The position numbers and the translations under genes were made by a program. Of a stretch of DNA of 36,660 bases, positions 8,643-18,492 are shown one piece after another; the first letter of the stretch is position 1, and the number at the start of each line of letters is the position of its first letter. The notes below the pieces were generated by a model, which was given only the letters and a program-made list of their open reading frames with translations, did no database searches and was not told where the DNA came from. This stretch comes from an uncultured Actinomycetes bacterium (GTDB lineage Bacteria; Actinomycetota; Acidimicrobiia; Acidimicrobiales; RAAP-2): assembly GCA_903871335.1 (NCBI GenBank), contig CAIQGE010000002.1:1-36660 (forward strand), written 5' to 3'.

Positions 8643-8948
8643 TCAGCCCTTCAACTCCGAGAGCTCGTCGACCGTGGTCGAGGAGCGACGCCGGAACACA
8701 GCGACCACAATGCCGAGACCCACGGTGACCTCGGCTGCGGCCACGACGAGGATGAAAAACACCGCGGCCTGCCCACCAATGTCCTTGAGCGAATGCGCGA
8801 AGGTCACGAACGTGAGATTCACGGCGTTCAGCATCAGTTCGACGCACATGAACATGATGAGCGCGTTTCGTCGCGTCAGCAGACCGAAGGCGCCGATGCC
8901 GAAGAGCATCGCCGCCACGATCAAGTACCACGAAGCCGGGATGGTCAT
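8643..8948 (-). CDS. nuoK: NADH-quinone oxidoreductase subunit K
   Basis: The 101-residue protein has three helices. Two buried glutamates typical of NuoK are visible, in FMCVELMLNAVNLTF and VVAAAEVTVGLGIVVAVFRR. They belong to the proton path linking the quinone site to the antiporter subunits. It begins in an ATGA overlap with nuoJ and its length is normal. Confidence 0.96.
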   Translation of the reverse strand: MTIPASWYLIVAAMLFGIGAFGLLTRRNALIMFMCVELMLNAVNLTFVTFAHSLKDIGGQAAVFFILVVAAAEVTVGLGIVVAVFRRRSSTTVDELSELKG

Positions 8949-9523
8949 GCGTCCTCCGCCACCAGGTCGAGTGCTCGCTCTTTGCGTGCGAGAACCACGG
9001 CGCCCACCACGGCGATGATCAAGAGGGCGGCGGTGATTTCGAACGCGTAGAGATACGTCGTAAAGACGGCCGAGCCCAGGGCGTTGATGTTGTTATTTCC
9101 ACCCTCGGTGGGAACCCCATTCGTGGCCGCGGCAGTCGCGCCGGTGACCCAGTGGGAGTGAGCGAGCATCGTGATAATTCCGACGACGGTAATCACGACA
9201 CCAAGGGCCGCGAGCGGTCGTTGGGCAACGAGGGGCTCTGGGGTGTTCGCGTCGACGTCATCTCGGTCAACTCCCAAGAACATGATGACGAACAAGAAGA
9301 GCACCACAATGGCGCCCGCGTAGACAATCACTTCGACGGCCGCCAGAAAGTGAGCGTCCAGTTCGATAAAGGCAATCGCGACGCCGAAGAACGTCATAAT
9401 CAAACTGAGCGCGCTGTGCACGGGATTCTTCATGGTAATCACGAAGACGGCGCCCACCAGCATCAGTAGCGACGCGATCACGAACACGATGACGTCGGGA
9501 ATGGCGTACGTAGCGGCGATCAC
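8945..9523 (-). CDS. nuoJ: NADH-quinone oxidoreductase subunit J
   Basis: A 192-residue membrane subunit with about five helices. The segment NPVHSALSLIMTFFGVAIAFIELDAHFLAAVEVIVYAGAIVVLFLFVIMFLG, given here only to mark residues of the conserved helix-2/helix-3 region (around 30-85), is characteristic of NuoJ, whose third helix changes form during turnover. The GTG start overlaps the nuoI stop (GTGA). A tail of about 20 charged residues follows the last helix. Confidence 0.95.
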   Translation of the reverse strand: MIAATYAIPDVIVFVIASLLMLVGAVFVITMKNPVHSALSLIMTFFGVAIAFIELDAHFLAAVEVIVYAGAIVVLFLFVIMFLGVDRDDVDANTPEPLVAQRPLAALGVVITVVGIITMLAHSHWVTGATAAATNGVPTEGGNNNINALGSAVFTTYLYAFEITAALLIIAVVGAVVLARKERALDLVAEDA

Positions 9524-10293
9524 GACTTGTCCTTCGTCGGGAGTCGGTCGGCGACCGGTTCAGGAATCCGGTCTTTCCACTTACTGAGCTTGGACTTGAA
9601 GGACTCACGCGCGAGCGGTACGTCCTCGGGCAGCAGGTGGCGAGAGTAGGCCTCGCGAATCTGCTTCGATCCCGTTGCGCTGTCGTCGCGCAGTCCGCTC
9701 TGGCCTCCTTCGGCCGCTCGAACCCCGACACCCAAATCTCCCGACCATTGAATGACACCTTCGTAGGCGGCATTTCCGGCCGGAGCAGTCGCCCGCATCC
9801 AGCCGGACGTCATGTCGGACTCACCTTCGCGCCAGTCTTCCCACGGCAGTCGCTGGGGCTGACCATTGTCATCGACCACGAGTTCGGCCTTGGTGTAAAT
9901 CGCGTCCGCTCGATTCGTGAAGGAGAACTCGAACATCTTGGATTCCGTGATCGCTTCCGTCGGGCACGCCTCAACACACATGTCACAGTGGATACAGCGC
10001 AGGTAGTTGATCTCGTAGACGTACCCGTAACGCTCACCCGGGCTGACGGGGTGGTCCGGCGGATTGTCGAGTCCACGGACGTAAATGCAATCAGCCGGGC
10101 ACACGCCCGCACAGAGCTCACAGCCGATGCACTTTTCCATGCCGTCTTCGTAGCGATTGAGGACGTGACGGCCGTGCTGACGGGGCTGCTTGGGTCGCTT
10201 GACCTTGGGGTAACTGTCCGTCACGCGTGGTCGCGTGAGGTGCTGGAAGGTCAGCTTGAATCCGCCGAAGAAGCTAAAGATACTGTCAGCCAC
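9520..10293 (-). CDS. nuoI: NADH-quinone oxidoreductase subunit I
   Basis: This is the 8Fe ferredoxin-like subunit of 257 residues. Two [4Fe-4S] motifs are intact: C55/C58/C61/C65 (CIGCELCAGVCP) and C100/C103/C106/C110 (CIHCDMCVEACP), the ligands of clusters N6a and N6b that carry electrons towards NuoB. The C-terminal part (about 165-257) is longer than in E. coli (180 residues), is polar and looks disordered; such extensions are common in actinobacteria. The GTG start shares one base with the nuoH stop (TAGTG). Confidence 0.96.
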   Translation of the reverse strand: MADSIFSFFGGFKLTFQHLTRPRVTDSYPKVKRPKQPRQHGRHVLNRYEDGMEKCIGCELCAGVCPADCIYVRGLDNPPDHPVSPGERYGYVYEINYLRCIHCDMCVEACPTEAITESKMFEFSFTNRADAIYTKAELVVDDNGQPQRLPWEDWREGESDMTSGWMRATAPAGNAAYEGVIQWSGDLGVGVRAAEGGQSGLRDDSATGSKQIREAYSRHLLPEDVPLARESFKSKLSKWKDRIPEPVADRLPTKDKS

Positions 10294-11546
10294 TACTTCT
10301 CCTCTTCGTCGTCCGTCGCGTCGCTCATCGCGCGCAGGGCCTCCGCCGAGATGGGACGAGTGCCCACGGCCGGCAAGACGGATTCGGGTCCTTGTTCACG
10401 CGTCGCACCAATTTCGAACGAGCGAGCGAGGAGCAGCGACGAGAACAAGACCACCGCGGCCATCGCAAGTCCCCACGAGCGCGACACGAAAAAGCCCGCC
10501 ACGATCAACATCCATCCGAGGCTCAAGGGAATGAGTCGCTTCCAGCCAAAGGACATCAGCTGGTCGTAACGCATGCGAGGAAGAGCCGCGCGGAACCACA
10601 CGTAACAGAATGCGAAGGCCACGACCTTGAGCACGAACCACACAATCGGGAACACCCACCGCAGGTGCGGGATATTGGGCACCCACCCGGCGGGGCCACC
10701 GAAGAACAACGTGACCATGATCGCCGACATGGTGATGACGTTCATGAACTCGGCGAGGAAGAAGATGGCGAAGCGAATGGATGAGTACTCCGTGTGGAAT
10801 CCACCCACCAACTCGCTCTCGGCCTCCACTACGTCAAAGGGCGGTCGATTGAGTTCCGCAGTGATGGCGATCAAGAACACGGCGAAGGGAACGATGCCGA
10901 GGCGCAACACGTTCCAGTGCCACAAACCGTGAGCCTGTGCCGCCACGATGTCGTGCGTCGACAGCGAACCCGTGGCGATGACGATCGTGACGATCGTCAT
11001 GCCGAGCGCTGCTTCGTAACTAATCATCTGCGCGCTCGCGCGCACCGAGGACAGCAACGGATACTTAGAGCCCGACGACCAACCCGCCAGCATGACGCCA
11101 TAGACCGAAATGCCCGACATCGCCAGGAGCAACAAGATGCCGATCGGAGGATCCGCGGCCTGGAGCAAGAAGGTGTGGCCCGCGACAGTCACGGTGCCAC
11201 CAATGGGCACGATCGCGAATGTCAGCAGCGCTGGGATCAAGACGAGATACGGCGCGAGCTTAAAGACGAAGCGATCCGCCTGGTCGGGAACCAGATCTTC
11301 CTTGAACATCAACTTGATGCCGTCGGCCAACGTCTGCAGCAAACCGAAAGGTCCCCAACGTTGTGGGCCGATGCGACTCTGCATGTCCGAGATCAATTTG
11401 CGCTCGAACCAAATCATCAGGATCACCGAACCCATGAGCGCCGCGAACGCGACGAGCACCTTGATCACGACGATGATCAGGACGGCCCAGCCAACACCGT
11501 TGTTGTAGAGCGGATCTCCAGCGGCCAAGAGTTCAGACGGCGTCAT
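10293..11546 (-). CDS. nuoH: NADH-quinone oxidoreductase subunit H
   Basis: A 417-residue membrane subunit forming much of the quinone chamber. Characteristic stretches are ERKLISDMQSRIGPQRWGPFGLLQTLADGIKLMFKED, cited only by its key residues E-R-K and RIGP (around 50-85), and AELNRPPFDVVEAESELVGGFHTEYSS (around 230), whose Glu and Asp residues lie on the quinone-proton path. It is longer than E. coli NuoH because of a C-terminal extension beyond residue 350 that is charged and Ala-rich. The start overlaps nuoG by ATGA. Confidence 0.96.
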   Translation of the reverse strand: MTPSELLAAGDPLYNNGVGWAVLIIVVIKVLVAFAALMGSVILMIWFERKLISDMQSRIGPQRWGPFGLLQTLADGIKLMFKEDLVPDQADRFVFKLAPYLVLIPALLTFAIVPIGGTVTVAGHTFLLQAADPPIGILLLLAMSGISVYGVMLAGWSSGSKYPLLSSVRASAQMISYEAALGMTIVTIVIATGSLSTHDIVAAQAHGLWHWNVLRLGIVPFAVFLIAITAELNRPPFDVVEAESELVGGFHTEYSSIRFAIFFLAEFMNVITMSAIMVTLFFGGPAGWVPNIPHLRWVFPIVWFVLKVVAFAFCYVWFRAALPRMRYDQLMSFGWKRLIPLSLGWMLIVAGFFVSRSWGLAMAAVVLFSSLLLARSFEIGATREQGPESVLPAVGTRPISAEALRAMSDATDDEEEK

Positions 11547-14173
11547 CGCGACTCCAATCGAATTTCCGACACGATGGCGTCCGCGTCGATGACCAAGGTC
11601 CCCACCACGTCAACACCTTCATCATTGACCGTGTTGAGGTGCACTTCGGCAGTTCCTCGTACGACGTCGGCATCCACGCGTACCGCCACAGTGAAGGAGC
11701 CGCGAGCGGTGGTCGCACGAACGACGTCACCCGTCGTTACGCCCAGTCGGTCGAGATCGTAGGGATTCGCGCGCACCGTCGTCGCCGGAATCAGCGTGCG
11801 CAGCGCTGGTGTGCCGAGGACGCCTTCGCCGCGGTCGTACAAACGACGAGTTGCGACGACCCGCAACGCGTAGGCGTCCGCGAGAGCGAGCGACGGCACC
11901 GCCACTTCTGACACGTCGGACGATGTCACGCGCGCGACCGACACGCTAGATCCCGCCACCGACTCCTGGACGGCTCCCGCTCGGGGAGCCAGACCCACGA
12001 GGTCAGCGGAACGAATACCGGGAAAAGCAATGGGGTCGAGGGGGCGACGCGGCTTCGATTCGCCTTCGCGGCCGACCACGAAACCCTCGACGTCGCCCTC
12101 GGAAAGAACGGTCGACGCGGGGTATCCGGTGGTCGTCTCAATAGCGACGCTCGTGGCTTCCACGGAGTCAAGACCTAGGGTCTGGCCCAACTCTTCGGCG
12201 AGCTCGGCGGCGATGGCCACGTCACTCCACGTTGAACCAGGAGACACCAGCTTCGGGGCCACCGCGGTGACGCGGCCTTCCAGATTGGTGACGGTTCCCC
12301 AACGTTCGTGGGTCACCGAAACCGGCAACACGACCTCCGCCGCGTCGACGGTGGCGCCACCGTGACCCGTCACGGCGATCACGCGGGCCGCGGCCAAGGC
12401 GCCCTTCGCCAGAGCTTGATCGGGGACGTTACTGATCAGGTCGCCACCGAGGACGAGTACGGCCTTTTGTTCGCCACTCACGAGCGCGTGCAACTGTGCG
12501 ATCGTGCCGCGGCCGGTAGAACCAGCCGCCCGTCCGGGCCGCAGCCCGGGAGCCAGTCCCATGTCGAGTGCGCCGAAGATGTTGCCGCGGCGAAGGGTGG
12601 GTAGGAATCGTGCCTCAGGGTACTCACTCGCCAACGTGCGAATCGCGGACTCGATCACGAGGGCGGATTCGGCAGCGTTCGGACGACCCACGACGAACAC
12701 GACGCCTTCGCCGGTGTCGCCCAACAATCGACGAACTTCGTTCAATTCCGTCTCGCCGAAGGCCGCCCCCTGCGGATGCGTCGCGAGCTGCGCCATCGCT
12801 GCAGCGTCGTTGGCGATCGCGCGCGCCACCAGGTGTGCCTCACCCGGACGCGTCGGCAACGTAACTCGCGACAGCGACCGCAGGGCATTGGACGCCGTCG
12901 CGATCTCGACGATGTTCATCGTTCCCTTGACCGCACCGGCCCGCAGGCGCAGGAACAGGACGGGAAGTTCTTCTCGGAGGTCACCCGTGAGCAGGACGAC
13001 CGTGCACGCGGCGGCGGCTTCGTCGATCGTGGCCCTGGGAATAGCTGCGAGCAACACGGGGTCGAGGCCATCGCCGTACTGCGCGTCCACGTGTTCGGTG
13101 CCGATGACGCCGCGCAGTAGACGCTCGAAGGCGAAGGCACCCTCATTCGTGAGTGCGGCTCCACCAATGGCCCCAAAACCATCGGTCGACGTCGAGGTTG
13201 CTTCAGTGATCACCGCGGCGGCGGCGGCCAATGCTTCGCCCCACGTGGCGGGCTCGAGAGTTCCATTGCGTCGAACGAGAGGCTCGCGCAACCTCGTCGC
13301 GGGATCGCTGTAGGAACCGGAAGTTCCTTCGGCGTCGACGGCCTCAATGACGAAACGACCTTTATCGCACAGCCAGCCGTGGTTCACCGGATCCGAATCC
13401 ACGCCTAGAACACGCGTGAGGCGGTTGCCCGACGATTGCACGGCGACGCGGCAACCGACCGAGCAGGTCGTACACGTGCTTTCGACTTGTTCGAGGTCCC
13501 ACGGTCGCGCGGCGAACCGGTACGGCTTGGCGGTCAATGCACCGACCGGACAGATTTGTACCGTGTTCCCCGAGAAGACGGAGTCAAAGGGCTTGGTCGG
13601 GAAGGGAGCCACCTCAATGAGCTCGCCCCGGCCGGCAAAATTAATGGCGGCGTCACCGGCTACTTCGTCGGCAAATCGAGTGCAGCGCGAACACTGGATA
13701 CAACGTTCGCGGTCCAACAGCACGAGTTCGCCAATTTCGATGGGCTTCGCGAAGTGACGCTTCTCTTCGATAAAACGCGTCTCGCCCGAACCGTGCGCGA
13801 GGGTCTGATCCTGTAGCGGGCATTCGCCACCCTTGTCGCACACGGGACAGTCGAGTGGGTGGTTGGCGAGCAAGAACTCGAGCACGCCGTCCTGAGCCTT
13901 CTTGACCTTTTCGGATTCCGTGTTGACCACCATGCCGTCGGTACAGCCGACGTAGCAGGAGGGCTGCAACGTCGCTCCTCGAGGTCCGTCAACTTCGACG
14001 AGACACATGCGACACACGCCGACGGACTCCATCCGTGGGTGATAACAGAAACGGGGAATATAGGTTCCCGCTCGCTCGGCGACTTCAATCAAGAGTTCGC
14101 CGGGCTGAGCTTCGACAGCTCGACCATTGACCGTTACGGTCACGGTGGTACGGGTTTCGGTGGAATCAGCCAT
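11543..14173 (-). CDS. nuoG: NADH-quinone oxidoreductase subunit G
   Basis: The large iron-sulfur subunit, about 876 residues. In order: a [2Fe-2S] domain (CYHPRMESVGVCRMC, then PSC), the His/Cys cluster region (HPLDCPVCDKGGECPLQD), a second 4Fe set (CIQCSRC with a distal ICPVG), then a CTTCSVGC plus WLCDKGR set that should hold the extra cluster N7, followed by a molybdopterin-oxidoreductase-like domain without catalytic function. Electrons from NuoE/F pass through it. The frame also allows ATG 14188 or 14185 (MMDAPMADS); I prefer 14173 as it overlaps nuoF by only 8 nt, but no ribosome binding site is decisive. Confidence 0.93.
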   Translation of the reverse strand: MADSTETRTTVTVTVNGRAVEAQPGELLIEVAERAGTYIPRFCYHPRMESVGVCRMCLVEVDGPRGATLQPSCYVGCTDGMVVNTESEKVKKAQDGVLEFLLANHPLDCPVCDKGGECPLQDQTLAHGSGETRFIEEKRHFAKPIEIGELVLLDRERCIQCSRCTRFADEVAGDAAINFAGRGELIEVAPFPTKPFDSVFSGNTVQICPVGALTAKPYRFAARPWDLEQVESTCTTCSVGCRVAVQSSGNRLTRVLGVDSDPVNHGWLCDKGRFVIEAVDAEGTSGSYSDPATRLREPLVRRNGTLEPATWGEALAAAAAVITEATSTSTDGFGAIGGAALTNEGAFAFERLLRGVIGTEHVDAQYGDGLDPVLLAAIPRATIDEAAAACTVVLLTGDLREELPVLFLRLRAGAVKGTMNIVEIATASNALRSLSRVTLPTRPGEAHLVARAIANDAAAMAQLATHPQGAAFGETELNEVRRLLGDTGEGVVFVVGRPNAAESALVIESAIRTLASEYPEARFLPTLRRGNIFGALDMGLAPGLRPGRAAGSTGRGTIAQLHALVSGEQKAVLVLGGDLISNVPDQALAKGALAAARVIAVTGHGGATVDAAEVVLPVSVTHERWGTVTNLEGRVTAVAPKLVSPGSTWSDVAIAAELAEELGQTLGLDSVEATSVAIETTTGYPASTVLSEGDVEGFVVGREGESKPRRPLDPIAFPGIRSADLVGLAPRAGAVQESVAGSSVSVARVTSSDVSEVAVPSLALADAYALRVVATRRLYDRGEGVLGTPALRTLIPATTVRANPYDLDRLGVTTGDVVRATTARGSFTVAVRVDADVVRGTAEVHLNTVNDEGVDVVGTLVIDADAIVSEIRLESR

Positions 14174-15473
14174 GGGTGCATCCATCATTGGTCACGTGGG
14201 CGAGGAAGTCGTCGCGGAACATAGTGATCGCCGAGTGAATCGACGACGGAATTGACGAGCCGAGCACGCAGATCGTCGTCTGCTGCGGAGGCCAGCCGAG
14301 ACCAGGGGCGATGTTGTCGCAGAGATCGAGCAGAAGTTCGAGGTCCTCTCGCCGACCCCCGCCGTGCTCGAGTCGGAACATGATGCGCTCGAGCCACCCC
14401 GAACCTTCACGACACGGCGTGCACTGGCCACAGGATTCTCGTGAGAAGAACTTGGTAATACGCCACGCGGCACGCACGACGCAGGTGGTCTCGTCGAAGA
14501 CGACAATCGATCCAGAGCCGAGCATGGACGCCTTCGCGGCGACTTCGTCTTGACCAAGGGGCAGGTCCAGTTCATCGGGGCCAAACCAGGGCGCCGAGAC
14601 GCCACCAGGAATGAATGCCTTCAGCGCGTGTCCTCCGACAATGCCACCACCGAGGGCGGGGTCGAAGATGAGATCACGGAAGGTGTTCTTCACCATTTCG
14701 AGTTCGAACATCCCCGGATTGTTCACACGGCCGCTGAGTGCGAACAGCCGAGTGCCGGTCGATCGGCCCTCACCGAGGGCCGCGAACGCCGCACCACCAT
14801 GGGAGATGATCCACGGCAAATTCGACATGGTCTCGACGTTGTTGACGACCGTGGGCTGTCCGTACAGTCCAATCGCGGCCGGGAAGAACGGGGGCTTAAT
14901 GCGGGGAAAACCACGCTTGCCTTCGAGGGCCTCAATGAGCGAGGTCTCTTCGCCGCAGATGTACGCACCCGCGCCAGGGTGAACAACGATGTCCAGACTG
15001 AATCCAGAACCGAAAATGTTCGAGCCGAGGGCGCCCTGCTCGTACGCGTCGTTGAGTGCCTGCTGCACTCGTTCAAGTCCGAGGGCGAATTCTCCACGCA
15101 GATAGATGAACGCCTGATTCACTTGCAGTGCGTACGCTGCGATGGTGACGCCCTCCACCAACTGGTGGGGGTCGCGCTCAACGAGGTAGTGGTCCTTGAA
15201 GGTGGCGGGTTCGGATTCGTCACCGTTCACGACGAGGTAACTCGTCGGTGCCTTGCGCAGCATTGACCACTTTCGACCCGCCGGAAAACCGGCACCGCCT
15301 CGGCCGAGAAGCGAGGCCGCGTCCACTTCGGCGGCGACGGCCTCGGGCGGCATCGACAACGCCTTGCGAAGTCCTTCGTAGCCACCGGTCGCGAGAAAAC
15401 GCGACAACGTGTGAGAGTCGGCGTACTCCGCGCGAGCGGACACGATCTTCGGGGCACTCAGTACCGCCATCAC
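14166..15473 (-). CDS. nuoF: NADH-quinone oxidoreductase subunit F
   Basis: The 435-residue NADH-binding subunit. The glycine-rich LLGRGGAGFPAGRKW (about 55-70) and the NGDESEPATFKDHYL segment bind FMN and NADH. The [4Fe-4S] cluster N3 ligands are visible in SCGQCTPCREGSGW plus a distal Cys in TTICVLGSS. Hydride from NADH enters complex I here. The GTG at 15473 overlaps the nuoE stop as GTGA and is followed at once by an ATG, so the true start could be one codon later. Confidence 0.96.
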   Translation of the reverse strand: MMAVLSAPKIVSARAEYADSHTLSRFLATGGYEGLRKALSMPPEAVAAEVDAASLLGRGGAGFPAGRKWSMLRKAPTSYLVVNGDESEPATFKDHYLVERDPHQLVEGVTIAAYALQVNQAFIYLRGEFALGLERVQQALNDAYEQGALGSNIFGSGFSLDIVVHPGAGAYICGEETSLIEALEGKRGFPRIKPPFFPAAIGLYGQPTVVNNVETMSNLPWIISHGGAAFAALGEGRSTGTRLFALSGRVNNPGMFELEMVKNTFRDLIFDPALGGGIVGGHALKAFIPGGVSAPWFGPDELDLPLGQDEVAAKASMLGSGSIVVFDETTCVVRAAWRITKFFSRESCGQCTPCREGSGWLERIMFRLEHGGGRREDLELLLDLCDNIAPGLGWPPQQTTICVLGSSIPSSIHSAITMFRDDFLAHVTNDGCTHG

Positions 15474-16090
15474 TGCCCTTCCTTCGCGGTTCGTGCTTCA
15501 CGAGCGACACGCTCGTTGGCTCGTTCATCGGCGATCTGAGCGGCGGGAGATCGTAGGCCCCCCGAGCGCTTCACGCGAATGAGCGTGCCGTGCGGCGGAA
15601 TCTCGTCGCCGCGCTTGCCCGCGCGAAGATCCTCGACCAAAGCGTCGAGTGCTTCGGGCGTGGTCGTGCGCACGTAGCGGTGATTGACCTGAACGCAGGG
15701 CGCGATATTGCAATCCGCGAGGCACTCAGTTTCTTCGAGCGTGAACAAACCATCGGACGATGTTCCGCCCACCGCGCACCCGAGGGTCTCGCTCGCGTGA
15801 GCCAACAGTTCTTCGCCTCCGGCAATCAGACACGCGATGTTCGTGCACACACCAACGACGTATTTCCCAACGGGTTCGAGATGGAACATGTCATAGAAGG
15901 CAGCGGTACCGCGAACCTCGGCCGGGGTCGTCCCGGTGAGTTCGGCGACTTCTTCCATCGCCTCTTCGGTCAAGTAGCCGTCCTGCTCCTGTGACAGATG
16001 GAGCAGCGGCAGCATCGCCGAACGACGTTCGGGATACAGCGCCACGGTCTCTTCAGCTCGTTGACGTAACTCCGGACGGAAATGACTCAT
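15470..16090 (-). CDS. nuoE: NADH-quinone oxidoreductase subunit E
   Basis: The 206-residue thioredoxin-fold [2Fe-2S] subunit. Cluster N1a ligands are the pair in GVCTNIACLI (CxxxxC) and the pair in CLADCNIAP (CxxxC). The N-terminal helical part includes LPLLHLSQEQDGYLTEEAMEEVAELTG, cited by position about 28-52. The C-terminal 40 residues are charged and unlike the core. The start overlaps the nuoD stop as ATGA. Confidence 0.95.
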   Translation of the reverse strand: MSHFRPELRQRAEETVALYPERRSAMLPLLHLSQEQDGYLTEEAMEEVAELTGTTPAEVRGTAAFYDMFHLEPVGKYVVGVCTNIACLIAGGEELLAHASETLGCAVGGTSSDGLFTLEETECLADCNIAPCVQVNHRYVRTTTPEALDALVEDLRAGKRGDEIPPHGTLIRVKRSGGLRSPAAQIADERANERVAREARTAKEGQ

Positions 16091-17439
16091 CGGTCGACCT
16101 CACCCATGATGGGGTCCACGGTGGAAATCACCGTGATCGTGTCGGACATCAAGCCGCCGCGCATCAACAGCGGCACGGCCTGCAAATTCACGAAACTGGG
16201 AGCGCGCACGTGAATGCGGTACGGCTTCGGGCCGCCGTCGGCAACGATGTAGCAACCCAATTCTCCTCGGGGCGACTCGATGGCTGAGTAGACCTCGCCG
16301 ACGGGAACGTGGAAGCCCTCGGTGAAGAGCTTGAAGTGGTGGATGAGAGCTTCCATGGACTCGTCAATGCGCGCTCGCGGCGGCGGCGTCACTTTGGGGT
16401 CCTGGGTGCGGTAGTCGCCCTTCGGCATCATGTCCACGCACTGGCGCACGATCTTGATGGATTCACGAATCTCGTTCAGTCGAATCGCGAAGCGGTCGAA
16501 GTTGTCGCCGTAGGTGCCCACAATGACGTCAAAGTCCACTTGGTCGTAGGCGAGATACGGCATCGTGCGGCGCAGGTCCCACGGGACGCCCGTGGAGCGC
16601 AGCAGCGGTCCGGTCACACTGAGCGCGAGGGCTTCTTCGGCGGTCATCGGAGCGACGCCGATCATGCGGTCGCGGAAGATGGGCTGACCGGTCAATAGTT
16701 CGTCGTATTCGTACGTCCGGGCGTCGATGGTGTCACAAATCACCACGACATCGTCCTGCCAACCATCCGGCAGGTCGGCGGCGACACCGCCGGGACGGAC
16801 GTAGTTCAAATTGAGTCGGAGTCCCGCGGTCTTCTCAAAGAACGCCAGGATCAACTCGCGCTCTCGCAAGCCGTAAATCATCATCGACGTTGAACCGAGG
16901 TCCATACCGTTCGTCGCCATCCACACGAGGTGACTCGAAATCCGGTTGATCTCGCTCATCATCATGCGGATCCACACGGCTCGCTCGGGGACTTCAATAC
17001 CCAACAACTTCTCCACGGCCATGGAGTACGAGAGTTCATTGTTAATGGGGCTCAGGTAGTCCATACGGGTGACGTTGGTCGCGCCCTGGACGTAGCTGAG
17101 TTCCTCGCCGGTCTTTTCCATGCCGGTGTGTAGATAGCCAATGACCGGCTTCGTGCGGAGCACCACCTCGCCGTCAAGTTCCAACATGAGTCGCAGCACG
17201 CCGTGGGTCGACGGGTGCGACGGACCCATGTTGATGATCATCGTCTCGTCGTCGCGACGTTCGACGTCGATCGAAGTGGGATCAAGAGTGCGACCATCGA
17301 GGCGGAGAACGGCGCCGACCTCGCGAGCGAGTTCCGCCTGATCCGTGAGTGAACGAGGCTTGAGTTCCTGAGGCCCCTCGGAGGTCTCGGCCGTCAAGAG
17401 ATCGGCTCGTTCGATAGTGCGGAAAGAGGGATCGGTCAT
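16087..17439 (-). CDS. nuoD: NADH-quinone oxidoreductase subunit D
   Basis: The 49-kDa-type subunit, 450 residues, related to the large subunit of [NiFe] hydrogenases but without nickel ligands. Key stretches: MGPSHPSTHGVLRLMLELDGE (His and Thr at the quinone site), RMDYLSPINNE, ISSHLVWMATNGMDLG, and the C-terminal ESPRGELGCYIVADGGPKPYR. The N-terminal 60 residues precede the conserved core and are variable. It binds menaquinone together with NuoB and NuoH. The start overlaps nuoC as ATGA. NuoC and NuoD are separate here, not fused as in E. coli. Confidence 0.96.
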   Translation of the reverse strand: MTDPSFRTIERADLLTAETSEGPQELKPRSLTDQAELAREVGAVLRLDGRTLDPTSIDVERRDDETMIINMGPSHPSTHGVLRLMLELDGEVVLRTKPVIGYLHTGMEKTGEELSYVQGATNVTRMDYLSPINNELSYSMAVEKLLGIEVPERAVWIRMMMSEINRISSHLVWMATNGMDLGSTSMMIYGLRERELILAFFEKTAGLRLNLNYVRPGGVAADLPDGWQDDVVVICDTIDARTYEYDELLTGQPIFRDRMIGVAPMTAEEALALSVTGPLLRSTGVPWDLRRTMPYLAYDQVDFDVIVGTYGDNFDRFAIRLNEIRESIKIVRQCVDMMPKGDYRTQDPKVTPPPRARIDESMEALIHHFKLFTEGFHVPVGEVYSAIESPRGELGCYIVADGGPKPYRIHVRAPSFVNLQAVPLLMRGGLMSDTITVISTVDPIMGEVDR

Positions 17440-17930
17440 CGTGGCCCCGGTGCTTCTTTGAATTGCACGGGCACGCGACCCACGCCGTAGTCCTTACGCA
17501 GGGGGTGCCCCTCCCATTCCTCAGGCATGAGGATGCGGGTGAGGTCGGGGTGGCCGTCGAACAGCACGCCGACGAGGTCGTACGCCTCACGCTCCATGGC
17601 TTCGGAACCGGGATAGATATCAAAGAGTGAGTCGACTCGTGGATCCATCTCGGGCAACTGCACGCGAATACGAACTCGCTCCTTGCGCGACAGGCTGAGG
17701 AGGTTCACGACCACCTCGAAACGCTCCGGGGAAACGCCCTCGGGCAGTTCGCGCCCCGGGTGCGTGAGGTAGTCCACCGCGCACAGGTCAGCGCAGAGCT
17801 CGAATCCATCCTCACGAAACGACGCCACAAACGCGTGATAGGACGAGCGAGACGGGAAGCACGACACACCGGTGTTGAGACCTTCAGCGACGGCGACGCC
17901 CGACGGTGCGTTGGGGGGAAGTGCAATCAC
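17436..17930 (-). CDS. nuoC: NADH-quinone oxidoreductase subunit C
   Basis: The 30-kDa-type subunit of the peripheral arm. The family signature [61 protein letters not shown] is present at about residues 75-150 (quoted as landmarks). The frame is open to 17975, but the GTG at 17930 overlaps the nuoB stop as GTGA and gives 164 residues beginning [11 protein letters not shown], so I choose it. It is a structural subunit that docks on NuoD and has no redox centre. Confidence 0.94.
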   Translation of the reverse strand: MIALPPNAPSGVAVAEGLNTGVSCFPSRSSYHAFVASFREDGFELCADLCAVDYLTHPGRELPEGVSPERFEVVVNLLSLSRKERVRIRVQLPEMDPRVDSLFDIYPGSEAMEREAYDLVGVLFDGHPDLTRILMPEEWEGHPLRKDYGVGRVPVQFKEAPGPR

Positions 17931-18490
17931 TTGGGCGTCCCGAGTCGAACAGCGACGGACGATTCTGGCGTCCACGGGCTCTGCGGCGTCACGGTGGCAC
18001 CCGGGCGTCCTTCCGCGCGACGCTGAAGAATTTCACCGGTACGGATTTGTTCGTGCAAGGTCAAGATTGCGTGCATCAACGTTTCCGGGCTGGGCGGACA
18101 CCCGGGGGCGTACACGTCCACGGGCACGATCTGGTCGACGCCCTGCACGATGGCGTAATTGTTGAACATTCCGCCCGTCGACGCGCACACACCCATGGAG
18201 ATGACCCACTTGGGTTCCATCATTTGGTCGTACACCTGGCGGAGCACCGGGGCCATCTTCTGGCTCACTCGTCCCGCCACAATCATGAGGTCGGCCTGAC
18301 GAGGCGAGTTGCGGAAGACTTCCATTCCGAAACGCGCCAGGTCAAAGTCCGCGGCACCCGCCGCCATCATTTCAATGGCGCAACACGCGAGACCGAACGA
18401 CGCCGGCCACACCGACGCTCGACGGGCCCACCGCACGAGGTCCTCAAGTTGACCGGTTAGAAAATTGTGCTGGAGATCTTCGAGGGCCAC
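17927..18490 (-). CDS. nuoB: NADH-quinone oxidoreductase subunit B
   Basis: The 187-residue subunit holding the terminal cluster N2, which passes electrons to quinone. The four ligands are seen: the adjacent C36 and C37 in [12 protein letters not shown]102 in [10 protein letters not shown] and C131 in [10 protein letters not shown]. The GTG at 18490 lies two bases after the nuoA stop. The C-terminal 25 residues are not conserved. Length is normal for the family. Confidence 0.96.
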   Translation of the reverse strand: MALEDLQHNFLTGQLEDLVRWARRASVWPASFGLACCAIEMMAAGAADFDLARFGMEVFRNSPRQADLMIVAGRVSQKMAPVLRQVYDQMMEPKWVISMGVCASTGGMFNNYAIVQGVDQIVPVDVYAPGCPPSPETLMHAILTLHEQIRTGEILQRRAEGRPGATVTPQSPWTPESSVAVRLGTPK

Positions 18491-18492
18491 GT

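Noticed and set aside
9637-10569. A 310-codon plus-strand frame across nuoI and nuoH
   Set aside because: It is antisense to two certain complex I genes and shows no recognisable domain; a shadow frame.
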